Numbered from the stretch's first letter, positions 36,115-46,098 are shown. The stretch: 64,000 bases of DNA from Methylophilus rhizosphaerae (GCF_900100975.1 NZ_FNFX01000003.1:372001-436000), one strand, 5' to 3'. Numbers and translations are program-made. Notes: a model not told the origin generated them from the sequence alone.

Positions 36115-36706
36115 CTTGTTACTGGTCGGTATGCCAGCCCGGGCAGACCTGCAGGATATCAACCGCATTTACCACACTGAACCCAGCCTGGCGGCGTTTG
36201 AAATCTGCCAGGGTGGCGGCTGTGCCCATTCCGATATGTTGCAACTCAGCCAGCCTGAATGGGAGAACGTGCTGCGCATATTCACCTCTCAGTCAGAGAC
36301 AGCTGAACAGGAGCGTGCCCGGATTGCAGCGGCCATTGGCATGCTGGAAGATATCGTCGGCACCAAAACAGGCACCGCTGCGGACAGGGCAGGGACTTTT
36401 GGCAATAGCGAATACCAGCACCAGCAGGATTGTAATGACGAAGCCATTAACAGCACCACCTATATGCGTCTGATGCAGCAGGCCGGCCTGATCCGCTTCC
36501 ATACGATTCTGGACACGCGTACCCGCAAATTCTTCTTCAGCGGCTGGCCGCATACCACGGCGGTGATTCGGGAGAACGACAGCAACGCCGAGTATGCGGT
36601 GGATAGCTGGTTTTATGATAACGGCCATCCTGCCACCATCGTGCCGATGGCACAGTGGAAAGATGGCTATATTCCCGAAGACAGCCCCATCCGACACCGC
36701 GAATAA
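36002..36706 (+). CDS. Conserved secreted protein of unknown function
   Basis: I do not recognise this protein. The mature part, ADLQDINRIYHTEPS ... IPEDSPIRHRE (about 190 residues), is acidic and has single motifs such as CQGGGCAH and DTRTRKFFFSGWPH. A signal-like stretch (KRFRVTNSVITYWCCSLLL...PARA) lies in frame just before it but overlaps the TPM gene. The start is unsettled: TTG 36002 has AGGAG nine bases upstream but overlaps the TPM gene by 113 bp; TTG 36116 and ATG 36131 avoid the overlap but lose the signal. Codon quality is best after 36116. Confidence 0.7.
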   Translation: MNKALHTALLPLASIWQIIFRLKRFRVTNSVITYWCCSLLLVGMPARADLQDINRIYHTEPSLAAFEICQGGGCAHSDMLQLSQPEWENVLRIFTSQSETAEQERARIAAAIGMLEDIVGTKTGTAADRAGTFGNSEYQHQQDCNDEAINSTTYMRLMQQAGLIRFHTILDTRTRKFFFSGWPHTTAVIRENDSNAEYAVDSWFYDNGHPATIVPMAQWKDGYIPEDSPIRHRE

Positions 36707-36784
36707 AGCTGCCATATCTGCTGACTATCGTTGTATTAAAGGCTAAAATCTTGCCTTTAGATTCCTGATTAGAAACACATTCTT

Positions 36785-38497
36785 ATGCGCGCCTCACAAT
36801 TTTTCATTGCCACCCAAAAAGAAGCTCCTTCCGATGCCGAACTGATCAGCCATAAACTGATGGTGCGTGCCGGGTTGATCAAAAAACTGGGCAGCGGTTT
36901 GTATAGCTGGATGCCACTGGGTTTACGCGTATTGCGCAAAGTGGAAAACATCGTGCGTGACGAAATGAACAAGGCCGGTGCGCTGGAGCTGCTGATGCCT
37001 GCAGTGCAACCGAAAGAACTATGGGAAGAAACCGGCCGCTGGGCCGTATTTGGCCCGCAGATGCTGAAAATCCGCGACAGGCACGAGCGTGACTTCTGTT
37101 TTGGTCCTACGCATGAGGAAGTGATTACTGACATCGCCCGCAAGGAAATCAGCAGCTACAAACAATTGCCGCTGAACTTCTACCAGATCCAGACCAAATT
37201 CCGTGACGAGATCCGTCCGCGCTTTGGCGTGATGCGCGCACGTGAGTTCCTGATGAAAGATGCCTATTCTTTCCATACCAGTGCGGATTGCCTGGTCAAC
37301 ACTTACAACACCATGCACACTGCTTACAGCAATGTGTTTACGCGGCTGGGCCTGAAATTCCGTGCGGTCAGGGCTGACTCAGGAGCCATCGGTGGTGATG
37401 GTTCGCAGGAATTTCATGTGCTGGCAGATAGCGGTGAAGACGCATTGGCTTACTGTGAGCAGTCTGAGTACGCTGCCAATGTGGAAATGGCCGAAGCCAT
37501 TGCAACCGGTAGCCGTGCTGCGGCAACGGAAACCATGCACGAAGTGGATACCCCCAAGCAGACCAGTTGTGAGGATGTGGCCAAGTTGCTGGAAATTCCG
37601 GTCAGCAAAACGGTGAAGTCCGTGGCACTGATGGTGGATGATGTGTTTACGCTGGCGTTACTGCGTGGCGACCACCAGTTGAACGAAATTAAATTCGGCA
37701 AAATTGAAGGGGTACAGAATTTCCGCCTGGCGACCGAAGAAGAAATCCGTGGCAACCTGGGTTGCCCACCCGGTTTTATCGGCCCGGTTGGTGTCAGCGG
37801 TCAGGTGCGTGTGATTGCAGACAAAACAGTCGCTTTGATGAGTGATTTTGTCTGTGGTGCCAATAAACCCAAATTCCACCTGGCGAGTGTCAATTTTGGC
37901 CGCGACTTAGCCGAGCCATCCGTGGTGGCTGATATCCGCAATGTGGTGGAAGGGGACGCCAGCCCGGACGGCAAAGGCACATTGAGTTTGTGCCGCGGCA
38001 TTGAAGTGGGCCATATTTTCCAGTTGGGCACCAAATATTCAGAAGCCATGCAAGCGACTTACCTGGACGAAAACGGGCAGTCGCAGGTGATGCAAATGGG
38101 CTGTTACGGTATTGGTGTTTCTCGTATCGTTGGCGCGGCAATTGAGCAAGGCAACGATGACAAAGGTATTATCTTCCCGCGCAATATGGCGCCATTCGAT
38201 GTAGTGATCTGCCCGATTGGCCTGGACAAGAGCGAAGCCGTGAAGCAGGCAGCGGAAGATATTTACCGTCAGTTGCAACAGGCAGGAGTGGATGTATTGT
38301 TGGATGACCGTGTTGAGCGTCCTGGCGTGATGTTTGCCGAAAGTGACCTGATGGGAATTCCGCATCGCCTGGTGATCGGTGATCGCGGGCTGGCAGAAGG
38401 CAAAGTGGAATATAAAGGCCGTACCGATGCCGAGGCACAAAACTTGCAAGCGACTGACTGCGTTACGTTTTTACGTGACAAACTTGGTCAATCATAA
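36785..38497 (+). CDS. proS: Prolyl-tRNA synthetase (bacterial type with editing domain)
   Basis: Class II synthetase of 570 residues. N terminus [46 protein letters not shown] (in segments) is the bacterial ProRS start; motif 2 lies at [26 protein letters not shown], and motif 3 at [17 protein letters not shown]. The YbaK-like INS editing domain sits near residues 235-385 ([38 protein letters not shown]). The C-terminal anticodon-binding domain begins at [13 protein letters not shown]. Confidence 0.97.
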   Translation: MRASQFFIATQKEAPSDAELISHKLMVRAGLIKKLGSGLYSWMPLGLRVLRKVENIVRDEMNKAGALELLMPAVQPKELWEETGRWAVFGPQMLKIRDRHERDFCFGPTHEEVITDIARKEISSYKQLPLNFYQIQTKFRDEIRPRFGVMRAREFLMKDAYSFHTSADCLVNTYNTMHTAYSNVFTRLGLKFRAVRADSGAIGGDGSQEFHVLADSGEDALAYCEQSEYAANVEMAEAIATGSRAAATETMHEVDTPKQTSCEDVAKLLEIPVSKTVKSVALMVDDVFTLALLRGDHQLNEIKFGKIEGVQNFRLATEEEIRGNLGCPPGFIGPVGVSGQVRVIADKTVALMSDFVCGANKPKFHLASVNFGRDLAEPSVVADIRNVVEGDASPDGKGTLSLCRGIEVGHIFQLGTKYSEAMQATYLDENGQSQVMQMGCYGIGVSRIVGAAIEQGNDDKGIIFPRNMAPFDVVICPIGLDKSEAVKQAAEDIYRQLQQAGVDVLLDDRVERPGVMFAESDLMGIPHRLVIGDRGLAEGKVEYKGRTDAEAQNLQATDCVTFLRDKLGQS

Positions 38498-38559
38498 GAA
38501 GGTGATTTCTCCTTCTGTTTTGACGTCTGACCATTTTTCTATTGGATAGAATAGGCAGC

Positions 38560-39186
38560 ATGAACAAAACAACGCTTTTATTTTTCTGGATGCTGGCTGG
38601 CCTGTTAGGGTCATCCGTCTCCATGGCTGGCAACCAGCAGGAAGAGCCGTTGGCAAATAATGTCAGGGCGCTGATGCAGAAATCGGTCAGTGATGTGGCA
38701 GCGCCACGCTTGCTGTTTGATTCTGAACAATTGGCGCAGGCCTGGTTGCAGGAGATGTCCGGGCGCCTGGTAAAGCGCATGCCGGATGCGCAATATCGTG
38801 AGGATTTTCTCAAGTCTGTGCATTATGAGGCCACCCGTGCTGGGCTGGACCCGCAACTGGTGCTGGGGTTGATCCAGGTTGAGAGCGGTTTCAAAAAGTA
38901 TGCGGTTTCCAGCGTGGGTGCACGCGGATATATGCAGGTGATGCCGTTCTGGGTCAGAAGTATAGGTGCCAGTGAGCACAACCTGTTCGACATGCGCCTT
39001 AACCTGCGTTACGGTTGTACCATTCTGCGCCATTACCTGGATATTGAGCATGGCGATTATTACCGCGCCCTGGGCCGCTATAACGGCAGTCTGGGCAAGC
39101 CGGAATATCCTAAGCTGGTGGTAGGCGCCTGGCGCAATTACTGGCATTTTTCGCCATCGGTTACGGTGAATATGGCCAGCCAGTAA
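38560..39186 (+). CDS. Lytic transglycosylase (SLT domain, family 1)
   Basis: 208 residues from ATG 38560, with a signal peptide ending near SVSMAG. The SLT domain starts with SVHYEATRAGLDPQLVLGLI; the catalytic Glu108 is in IQVESGFKKYAVSSVGARGYMQVMPFW, followed by NLRYGCTILRHYL and ALGRYNGSLGKPEYP. It cleaves peptidoglycan glycan strands to 1,6-anhydro products. The in-frame TTG at 38542 is rejected because it would interrupt the signal. Closed by the terminator at 39209-39238. Confidence 0.92.
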   Translation: MNKTTLLFFWMLAGLLGSSVSMAGNQQEEPLANNVRALMQKSVSDVAAPRLLFDSEQLAQAWLQEMSGRLVKRMPDAQYREDFLKSVHYEATRAGLDPQLVLGLIQVESGFKKYAVSSVGARGYMQVMPFWVRSIGASEHNLFDMRLNLRYGCTILRHYLDIEHGDYYRALGRYNGSLGKPEYPKLVVGAWRNYWHFSPSVTVNMASQ

Positions 39187-39208
39187 GTACAGTTGAATGA
39201 ATCTGTAT

Positions 39209-39238
39209 AAAAAAGCCGCGCAATTGCGCGGCTTTTTT
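39209..39238. terminator. Strong bidirectional terminator after the lytic transglycosylase gene
   Basis: A6, GCCGCGCAA/TTGCGCGGC perfect palindrome, T6. Sits between two convergent genes. Confidence 0.93.
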
Positions 39239-39254
39239 GTTTGTGGATTGCCGC

Positions 39255-40127
39255 TTATTTCACAACCTTGAATCCGTAGTAGGTACCGAATTCGCCTTCG
39301 TTTTCGTGATAAACGAACATCATGCCGTTGGTGTAACCCAGGCCATTGAAGTGGTTTTGTGAGCGCAGTTTCATCGTGGCAGGTAACGCGCTTTTGCCGA
39401 CATAATGCCCAGTCAGGTCAAAAATCAGTACGGCTTTATGGTCAACATCGAGCAAAGCCAATTCGTTGCCAGTGACGCCGGTAAAGGCAATAAAGTGATC
39501 GCTGATATCATCGTGGGCGACGTGTGCCGCAGCAAAATCCAGTTTGATTTCCTTGAGTTTCTCGCGCTGTTTCGGGTCTACTACAAACACCAGGTTGCCA
39601 TGTTCCTGCTTGGCATAATACTGGTTGCTGGCAGGATCATAGCTGGGCATGGTGCCTGCATCGCCGAAGGCGGGATTAAACTGCGCAACGTCGCCCGAGC
39701 TACTCAATATCTCACCGTTATCGTTGACTTCCAGGCTGTAAATGCCCGTGTTCGGCATAAACCCCACGGCACTGGAAATATTGTAGGTGATGGTTTCCAG
39801 TTTGTTCGAGTTCGCGTTGTAGTAAAGCGAGCGGTTATCAAAACCGGGCCTGGCCGAATTCACATACTGGCCTGTTGCGGTAAAGGCATGCACTTCCGAC
39901 TTGGAAATTGGCGCTTCGAATTCACTGCCCATAGGTGCCAGACCGCCATCGGCAATGTAGTAATGCTGGTTGCCCGGTAAATAGGCCACTGTCATCGGGC
40001 GCGTGGTCGGTTTTTTGGTTAAAGGAATTTTCACGCCGACTTCCGCCTCCGGCAGGATATCTGCATGGCTAGTCAGTGACAGGCAGAGCAACATCAGCCC
40101 GCCCAGTGTTGTTGTCTTGAATTGCAT
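39255..40127 (-). CDS. Secreted protein of unknown function, beta-propeller-like
   Basis: 290 residues with a signal peptide (MQFKTTTLGGLMLLCLSLTSHA). I do not recognise the family. The mature protein has repeated short strands with aromatic and acidic turns: VAYLPGNQHYYIADGG, HAFTATGQYVNSARP, VFVVDPKQREKLKEI, ALLDVDHKAVLIFDLTGHYVG, a layout like YVTN or NHL propeller blades. No catalytic motif can be named. It stands alone and converges with the transglycosylase gene; queA follows upstream on the same strand with 57 bp between. Confidence 0.75.
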   Translation of the reverse strand: MQFKTTTLGGLMLLCLSLTSHADILPEAEVGVKIPLTKKPTTRPMTVAYLPGNQHYYIADGGLAPMGSEFEAPISKSEVHAFTATGQYVNSARPGFDNRSLYYNANSNKLETITYNISSAVGFMPNTGIYSLEVNDNGEILSSSGDVAQFNPAFGDAGTMPSYDPASNQYYAKQEHGNLVFVVDPKQREKLKEIKLDFAAAHVAHDDISDHFIAFTGVTGNELALLDVDHKAVLIFDLTGHYVGKSALPATMKLRSQNHFNGLGYTNGMMFVYHENEGEFGTYYGFKVVK

Positions 40128-40184
40128 AGCTCCGTAACCCAGTTTTTATATGAATGATGTAAACGTTATTCTAACCGCCGCGGT

Positions 40185-41222
40185 TTACTTTTTCGATACT
40201 GCACGTGTAATCAGCATGGCATCGCCATAACTGAAAAAACGGTAGGATTGCTTAATGGCATGTGCGTAAGCCTGGCGCATCAGGTCGTAGCCGCCAAATG
40301 CCGAGACCAGCATCATCAAGGTACTTTTGGGCAGGTGGAAATTGGTGATCAGGCGGTCAACCAGTTTGAATTCGAAGCCGGGCGTAATAAAAATATCCGT
40401 TTCGCCATGGTGCGCAAACAGCTTGCCTGCATGGGCGGCGCTTTCCAGCGTGCGCAAGGAAGTCGTACCCACTGCGGTCACGCGTTTCCCGTTAGCACGC
40501 GCTTCCAGGATGGCGTCTATCGTCTGCTCCGGCAAATGATATACCTCGCTATGCATGTGATGCTCGGCGATATTGTCTACTTTTACTGGTTGGAACGTGC
40601 CAGCACCGACATGCAAGGTGACATAGTGCACCTGCACGCCTTTAGCGATCAGGGATTGCAATAGCGCTTCATCAAAATGCAGTCCTGCCGTCGGTGCCGC
40701 AACGGCACCTTCATGCCTGGCAAACACAGTCTGGTAACGTGTGCTGTCTGTGGTATCCGCTGTATGTTCAATATAAGGTGGTAAAGGTAGTTGCCCGTAG
40801 CGCTCAAGGAAGTCATACCACGATTCATTACCCAGTAAACGGATATGGAACATATCCATGTGGCGTCCAAGCACTTCTGCCTGGTAATCGCCTGGCAGAT
40901 GCAACAGGCCGCCAGCCTTGGGTGAGCGCGAAGATTTGATTTGCGCGTAAGCCTCCTGCGCATTGAGCACGCGATCTATCATGACCTCAATCTGGCCACC
41001 GGTGGCTTTTTGCCCGAACAATCTTGCTTTGATCACTTTTGTATCATTAAGAACCAATACATCGCCAGCCTCAAAATGATCACCGATCTGGCGGAAAAAA
41101 CTGTCCTGGATCGAATGATTCGTGGCATTCACTTCGAGTAAACGGCTTTCTGAACGATGCGGTAAAGGGTGTTGTGCAATCAGGTCTGGCGGTAGATAAA
41201 AATCGAAATCTAGAGTTCTCAT
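40185..41222 (-). CDS. queA: S-adenosylmethionine:tRNA ribosyltransferase-isomerase
   Basis: Adds the cyclopentenediol precursor to preQ1-tRNA in queuosine synthesis; 345 residues. Recognised by DFDFYLPPDLIAQHPLPHRSESRLL, FEAGDVLVLNDTKVIKARLFG, AAPTAGLHFDEALL, HVGAGTFQPVKVD and the C-terminal FGGYDLMRQAYAHAI. The usual downstream tgt is not adjacent here; an unrelated secreted protein gene follows. tRNA-Leu lies divergently 52 bp away. Confidence 0.96.
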   Translation of the reverse strand: MRTLDFDFYLPPDLIAQHPLPHRSESRLLEVNATNHSIQDSFFRQIGDHFEAGDVLVLNDTKVIKARLFGQKATGGQIEVMIDRVLNAQEAYAQIKSSRSPKAGGLLHLPGDYQAEVLGRHMDMFHIRLLGNESWYDFLERYGQLPLPPYIEHTADTTDSTRYQTVFARHEGAVAAPTAGLHFDEALLQSLIAKGVQVHYVTLHVGAGTFQPVKVDNIAEHHMHSEVYHLPEQTIDAILEARANGKRVTAVGTTSLRTLESAAHAGKLFAHHGETDIFITPGFEFKLVDRLITNFHLPKSTLMMLVSAFGGYDLMRQAYAHAIKQSYRFFSYGDAMLITRAVSKK

Positions 41223-41244
41223 AAAGCAAAATTATGGTTATAAT
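41216..41244 (+). promoter_or_regulatory. Sigma-70 type promoter for tRNA-Leu
   Basis: TTCTCA (41216-41221), 17-bp spacer, then a perfect TATAAT (41239-41244). The predicted start is about 24 bp before the tRNA. The -35 overlaps the first codons of the divergent queA. Confidence 0.7.
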
Positions 41245-41274
41245 AGCGGTTTGTTGTCCAACATTATATCCCAT

Positions 41275-41359
41275 GCCGGGATGGCGGAACTGGTAGACGC
41301 ACTGGACTCAAAATCCAGCGCCGCAAGGCGTGCCGGTTCGATTCCGGCTCCCGGCACCA
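41275..41359 (+). tRNA. tRNA-Leu (anticodon CAA)
   Basis: 85 nt with encoded CCA. Acceptor GCCGGGA pairs with TCCCGGC; D arm GGCGGAACTGGTAGACGC; anticodon stem CTGGA/TCCAG around the loop CTCAAAA (anticodon CAA); a long variable arm (GCGCCGCAAGGCGT), as expected for leucine; T arm GCCGG-TTCGATT-CCGGC. Confidence 0.97.
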
Positions 41360-41692
41360 TTTGGACATCCAACGCAGCCCTAATGCAATGAAAAATCCCG
41401 TAAATCAATAGATTACGGGATTTTTTTACGTCTATAGCAGCGATAAATGATAGTGTCGATGATGGTGAAGCGACCCTTGCTGTCATGTCACTCAACGACG
41501 CTGATGGCTTAGACCCGACACTCCTTTGAATGCCGGGTTTTTAGTTTATATCTTCACTTTCCAGGCACATTCATTGTGAATGTGTTTCTGTCCTGTCTGC
41601 ATAAATCCAGGCCCTGCATCAACCGAACCTCAGGCCAGCGTCTTGGCAGGACTTGCCTGCCTTAGCCGCTCAGGTCTGATGGCTTGTTATCC
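41360..41692. other. Gene-free region between tRNA-Leu and the TonB receptor gene
   Basis: Apart from the tRNA terminator it holds no supportable gene. A weak hairpin (ACCCG/CGGGT followed by TTTTT, 41513-41546) could be a second terminator for plus-strand read-through, and there is a short CATTC(A)TTGTGAATG inverted repeat near 41570. Nothing matches an integrase or attachment duplication of the tRNA 3' end. Confidence 0.5.
41391..41427 (+). terminator. Rho-independent terminator of tRNA-Leu
   Basis: AAAAATCCCGTAA pairs with TTACGGGATTTTT and is followed by T residues (T7 at 41421-41427). It begins 31 bp after the tRNA CCA. Confidence 0.9.
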
Positions 41693-44600
41693 CTATGGTT
41701 TAGGGTCGAATTCATAAGTCAGTGTCAACCATGCTGCGCGAGGTGCCCCTGGCGCTACGAAAGTCGTATTCTGCCAATCCCTGGAGTTGTAATTGAATCC
41801 ACTGGTACCAATTGCGCCATTGATGGATGGAGAGAACGGGTTAGCGCCTAGTTGGCTGGCGGAGTAATACTTGCGATTAAATAAGTTATTAATCTGGAGC
41901 CCAAGCGTTAATCCCTTATCGAGCTTGTAGCTGGTATTTAGGTTGAATATGGCATAGCCAGGTGTACTGCCATCCTGACTGAATGGTTGACCCACAGTTG
42001 TAGATGGCTGGGCATCACACTGGAAATAGCCGGTAAAGTCGCCAGTGACAGGGTCAAATGCAGGATTACAGCTGGCAGCAATCTGACCCGCTTGCTGTGC
42101 CGCCGGCCCTTTATGGTGCTCGTTGTTTTCATTGCCACGAGAAATCGCGCTGGAGCGCATGATCATATTCAGGCCAATTTTCCAGCGATCGGTCACGCGG
42201 TAATTGAGGGACACATTCAGGTTATGCAAAGGCACGCCAGGCATGCGGCTGCCTGGCTTGATCTTGTATTGGCGAAAACTGGATTGACCGTATTTGTTGT
42301 AATAAGCGGCGTTGTGGGGAAATTCCAGATGATAACCTCCGTCAGGGTCCTCGACATATTGATACATGCCTGGGCCAACCCCATTATTGGGGTCAAAGTT
42401 AGTGCTGCTGTTGGACAGGTTGAACATATGGAAGGCGCTTTCGAACGTGGCGCTGGTCAGGCTGTAATTCACGGAAATATCCAGGTCGCCGACATTCCCT
42501 GCAAATCCTAGCTCTAACCCTTGGCGGCGTGTGTCGCCGATGGTGTCGAAATAATTGCGGGAAGAAGACAGGCTGGTAAAGTAAATATCGTCTTTCAGGT
42601 CGGTCTGGAAAGCGCTGATATTCCATTTCCATTGATTGGGAAAAATGCCGCGGGCGCCGAGCTCACTGGTGGTGGCCTTGATTTGGGGCAGGTAAGGGTC
42701 ACCGGAAAGTTGGGAGGGTAGGGTACATGCACCCGCACTCTGTAATGCAGGATCGCTGCTGTAGGCGCAACCAAGCTCAATCACGGAAGGTGCGCGTGTT
42801 CCCTGGCTCCAGTTTCCATACAGGTTTATGTTCTCTTGCGGTGAATAACTTGCGCCTAGTGATGGGTTAAGGGAATAGTAAGAAAACTTTTCCTTATGCC
42901 CATCCAGGCTGGAACGGTCACCGAAGTTGCCATTAGGACGATAGTAGCCATTCAGCCCGCTTGCCTGGGCGTCATCTGTAAGTGTGCTCGTGGCATTAGG
43001 CGTTGTCGGGCAATTGGTGGGATCCTGGCATAGAATGATATCTGGGTTGGCGGCAAAGTCTTTCAGGTTGTGCAGTTCGGCAAAACCGGCAGCCGTTCGC
43101 GATTTCAGGTTATTGGTCACCGTTGTCTTGTTATAACGCGCAGAGGCCGAGAAATTCCATTTTTCGACAGGCGTCCATGTTTCGCTGAAATAAAGGCTGG
43201 AGGTCCTGGAGTTGCCATCGAACGCATTGTTGGTGATGTCATGCGACGCTGCATAAAATTCCGGAGAAATATTGGCCGGATCAAGATATACATTGTGGGA
43301 TGCATCAATCAGGCCCAGGCGTGAAACGCTGCTGTAGGTTGCTTTTGCAGAATCCAGGGATAAGCCGACCATGAATTTGTGTTTCTCGAGATTCCAGTTG
43401 AACTGCATGGCGCCACCATTGGTCACTTGGTCAATGGTGGTTGTATCAATCTGGCCAATGGGGGTTCCGTTGATGACTCCTGTCCCATTTCCCCCGTACC
43501 CGGCGTCGCCATTCGCACCATTCCGCATCTTCAATTGTTCCAGGATAGCTTGTCTGGTACTGGGATTGCATACTCCAGATGCATTGGTCGGGTTGTTAAT
43601 GGGAGGCAAAGGGGTAAACCCATCAGACGTATCCCATTTACCATCTCCGTCTGCATCCAGATATTGGCACAAGGGGAGGTTATTCGCTGGTGTTGAAGTT
43701 TCCCTGCCGAAATCATAAGTACCGACCATGTCCGGGAAAGCCTGGTAAAAATCGCCATTGACCGATTTGCGCTTGCTCTCCCTGTGATAGACCTGGGTGG
43801 TGATGTTGAAGGTGTCAGAAACATCGAAAGCACTTGCAAGCTGCAGTTGCAGTAACTTATTTTTTGTTTCATCGGGGGAGGTGAATACGCTTTTCGGTCT
43901 TTGGTCGTATAGCTCCTTGGGAATCAAGCCATTGCCGACCAGGTCATTGCCTGCATATAAAGAAGACAGGCCTAGTTTCAACTTGTCATTGCGCCATTCT
44001 GCCTTGCCGAATAACTGGTTTACCTTGGAAGGCGAATTGTCACGCCATCCGTTTTCATCAAAGATATTTGCTGCCACATAACCAGCGATTACGCCATTGT
44101 TCCCGCCAGCTTCGGCCTGCAGTTGTTTCCTGTCAAAAGAACCGCCGGTGAGTTTTGCCGTCAGGACATCGCCGTCGAACCCGCTTTTGGTACGTACCGA
44201 GAGGGCCCCACCCAGGGTATTCAACCCAAACACCGGATTGGATCCGGGAAAGACGTCTACACTGGCCAGGGCCATCATGGGGATCATGTCCCAGTTGACA
44301 ACATCGCCGAAAGGCTCATTGACGCGGACACCATCGAAAAATACGGATAACCCTTGCGGGGTACCCAGCTGGGGGCCTGCCGTGAAGCCACGATAGGTCA
44401 CATCCATCTGGAACGGATTTCCCTGATAGTCATTGGTGTTCACCGATTGCAATTTTGAATTCATGAGCCCGGCAAGACTGAGCTCATTTGACTCTTTGAT
44501 TTCCTGGGCGCTGATGCTCTGCACATTACCTGGGATCTGTTCTTTTGTGAGCCCAAGACCGGGCATGGGGCCTGTTTCATAAAAGCGTTTGCCTCTGACT

Positions 44601-45010
44601 GTTACTTCATCCAGTTGCAGCCGGGTTGAGGTGTCCTGTGACACAGGCTGGATGACGACAGCATCTTCATCCATGGTGGCTTGCAAACCACTTCCTTGCA
44701 GTAATTGTTTCAGTGCTTCAATCGGTGATATCAAGCCTTTGACGGCTGGGGCTATCTTGTTTTTAGCCAGGGCGCTGTCAAAGGCGATATTCAGGCCTGT
44801 GGTATTGGCCAGCTGCTTGATGGAGCGATCAAGCGGTTGTGACGGTATATTGAACTGCCTGACAGATTTTCCCTGGTTCGCCGTTGGCAATTCGGTATTA
44901 AGGCTGGCTGCCTGAAGATTGCCGTTTGTTGCCAGCAGGATTGCTGTCAGTGGCAAGCCTGCCATGGCAAGTAAGCGGCGAGGTTGTGTGCGTCCGGATT
45001 GCATGTTCAT
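41693..45010 (-). CDS. TonB-dependent outer-membrane receptor with N-terminal STN signalling domain
   Basis: 1105 residues, much larger than FecA-type receptors (about 770). Signal peptide to about residue 35, STN domain (51-121: RQFNIPSQPLDRSIKQLANTTG ... ATMDEDAVVIQP), TonB-box-like LDEVTV near 133, plug domain from about 150 (IPGNVQSISAQEIKESNE, GGALSVRTKSGF), then a long 22-strand barrel with large loops. The end is LTYEFDPKP, four residues past the usual aromatic end. STN plus the FecI/FecR genes directly upstream show a cell-surface signalling receptor. Substrate unknown: iron, copper, lanthanide or other chelates are all possible. Confidence 0.9.
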   Translation of the reverse strand: MNMQSGRTQPRRLLAMAGLPLTAILLATNGNLQAASLNTELPTANQGKSVRQFNIPSQPLDRSIKQLANTTGLNIAFDSALAKNKIAPAVKGLISPIEALKQLLQGSGLQATMDEDAVVIQPVSQDTSTRLQLDEVTVRGKRFYETGPMPGLGLTKEQIPGNVQSISAQEIKESNELSLAGLMNSKLQSVNTNDYQGNPFQMDVTYRGFTAGPQLGTPQGLSVFFDGVRVNEPFGDVVNWDMIPMMALASVDVFPGSNPVFGLNTLGGALSVRTKSGFDGDVLTAKLTGGSFDRKQLQAEAGGNNGVIAGYVAANIFDENGWRDNSPSKVNQLFGKAEWRNDKLKLGLSSLYAGNDLVGNGLIPKELYDQRPKSVFTSPDETKNKLLQLQLASAFDVSDTFNITTQVYHRESKRKSVNGDFYQAFPDMVGTYDFGRETSTPANNLPLCQYLDADGDGKWDTSDGFTPLPPINNPTNASGVCNPSTRQAILEQLKMRNGANGDAGYGGNGTGVINGTPIGQIDTTTIDQVTNGGAMQFNWNLEKHKFMVGLSLDSAKATYSSVSRLGLIDASHNVYLDPANISPEFYAASHDITNNAFDGNSRTSSLYFSETWTPVEKWNFSASARYNKTTVTNNLKSRTAAGFAELHNLKDFAANPDIILCQDPTNCPTTPNATSTLTDDAQASGLNGYYRPNGNFGDRSSLDGHKEKFSYYSLNPSLGASYSPQENINLYGNWSQGTRAPSVIELGCAYSSDPALQSAGACTLPSQLSGDPYLPQIKATTSELGARGIFPNQWKWNISAFQTDLKDDIYFTSLSSSRNYFDTIGDTRRQGLELGFAGNVGDLDISVNYSLTSATFESAFHMFNLSNSSTNFDPNNGVGPGMYQYVEDPDGGYHLEFPHNAAYYNKYGQSSFRQYKIKPGSRMPGVPLHNLNVSLNYRVTDRWKIGLNMIMRSSAISRGNENNEHHKGPAAQQAGQIAASCNPAFDPVTGDFTGYFQCDAQPSTTVGQPFSQDGSTPGYAIFNLNTSYKLDKGLTLGLQINNLFNRKYYSASQLGANPFSPSINGAIGTSGFNYNSRDWQNTTFVAPGAPRAAWLTLTYEFDPKP

Positions 45011-45084
45011 TCTCCCTGATTTTGCGATTTGATATCGCTATAACTGTTGATCAGGAAAAACACTGATGTCCGGATAAAAATAAA

Positions 45085-46098
45085 TTATTGCGTCACTGTT
45101 TTTTTGGCCGGTATTGCTGTTATCAAGGTCTGCTCCGGCGTGGTGACTACTTTCACTGGCGCCATGTTAGGCAATTGCCTGAGGAATGTTTCGATACTTT
45201 GCGATTTGATAACCGCCGTAATCTGGTGGTTGTTGCCGGTGTCGCTTTGGGCGATGACAGGCGCTTTGCGATAGCGTGAGAGCGTTTCGGCAATCTCATC
45301 GATACCGGCCTGATCAAAAGTGATCACGCCTTTTTCAAAGGTAAATGCATCGGTGGCCTGGCGGATAGTTTTCAGTGGATTAGCCGCATCCGCACGCACC
45401 TCTGCAACTTCTCCGTTATGGAGCATTATTGGTGTACTGGTTTCGTTCTGTGAGTCTTGTTTCTCGACCTTGACCAAGCCATGATCAACACTGATGCGGA
45501 TCAACTTCTGCATACGGTTGACCGCAAAGCGTGTGCCCAGGACGCTGACGCGTGCAGATCCGCTATCGACGATAAAGGGGCGTGATTCATCGCGGGCGAC
45601 TTCAAAAATGGCCTCGCCGCGCTTGAGCTTGACCAGGCGATGATCACGGTAATAACTCACTTCGATATCGGTACCGGTATTCATGGTCAGCAGCGTACCG
45701 TCTTCCAATCGTTGCGACTTGATATCACCTAATTCCGTCTGCGCGGCTAACTGCATGACGGGTTGCGATTGCCAAAACTGGTAGGCAAAAATACTGCCGA
45801 TGCCAAGTGTCAGTGCGCCCAGCACACCAGCGGCAGTTTTTTTGAATCGATGGCTGCGCTCGAGTTTATTGAAATAGTTTTTCTGCTCCATGGCAGTTGC
45901 GAGTGTTTCAAGCGCCACCGGCGAATCAAAGCTATCCCATAACCTTGAGACCTCACTATACGCCTCCTGATTGGCTGCACTTTCCATAAGCCAGCTTTCA
46001 AAACGGCTTCGCTCACTGTCCTCCACCTCGGCATGTTGCATGCGCAGGAACCATTGGATGGCGGCTTGCTTGGATTTTTTGAAATGCGCTGCTGCCAT
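45085..46098 (-). CDS. FecR-family anti-sigma regulator
   Basis: 337 residues from ATG 46098. The N-terminal cytosolic domain (AAIQWFLRMQHAEVEDSERSRFESWL ... AYSEVSRLWD) binds the sigma factor, one membrane helix lies near residues 85-105 (AAGVLGALTLGIGSIFAYQFW), followed by the FecR domain (TLLTMNTGTDIEVSYY, GEAIFEVARDESRPF, VSVLGTRFAV) and a C-terminal STN-like domain that meets the receptor. The longer open frame to 46359 lies over the sigma gene and is rejected. 4 bp after the sigma gene, 74 bp before the receptor. Confidence 0.92.
   Translation of the reverse strand: MAAAHFKKSKQAAIQWFLRMQHAEVEDSERSRFESWLMESAANQEAYSEVSRLWDSFDSPVALETLATAMEQKNYFNKLERSHRFKKTAAGVLGALTLGIGSIFAYQFWQSQPVMQLAAQTELGDIKSQRLEDGTLLTMNTGTDIEVSYYRDHRLVKLKRGEAIFEVARDESRPFIVDSGSARVSVLGTRFAVNRMQKLIRISVDHGLVKVEKQDSQNETSTPIMLHNGEVAEVRADAANPLKTIRQATDAFTFEKGVITFDQAGIDEIAETLSRYRKAPVIAQSDTGNNHQITAVIKSQSIETFLRQLPNMAPVKVVTTPEQTLITAIPAKKTVTQ

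Noticed and set aside
41238-41495. Minus-strand 85-residue frame across tRNA-Leu
   Set aside because: It reads the complement of the tRNA, a frequent false prediction (MVPGAGIEPAR-type product).
41275-41692. tRNA-Leu as integration site for a genomic island
   Set aside because: No integrase, no repeat of the tRNA 3' end and no foreign-looking genes follow.
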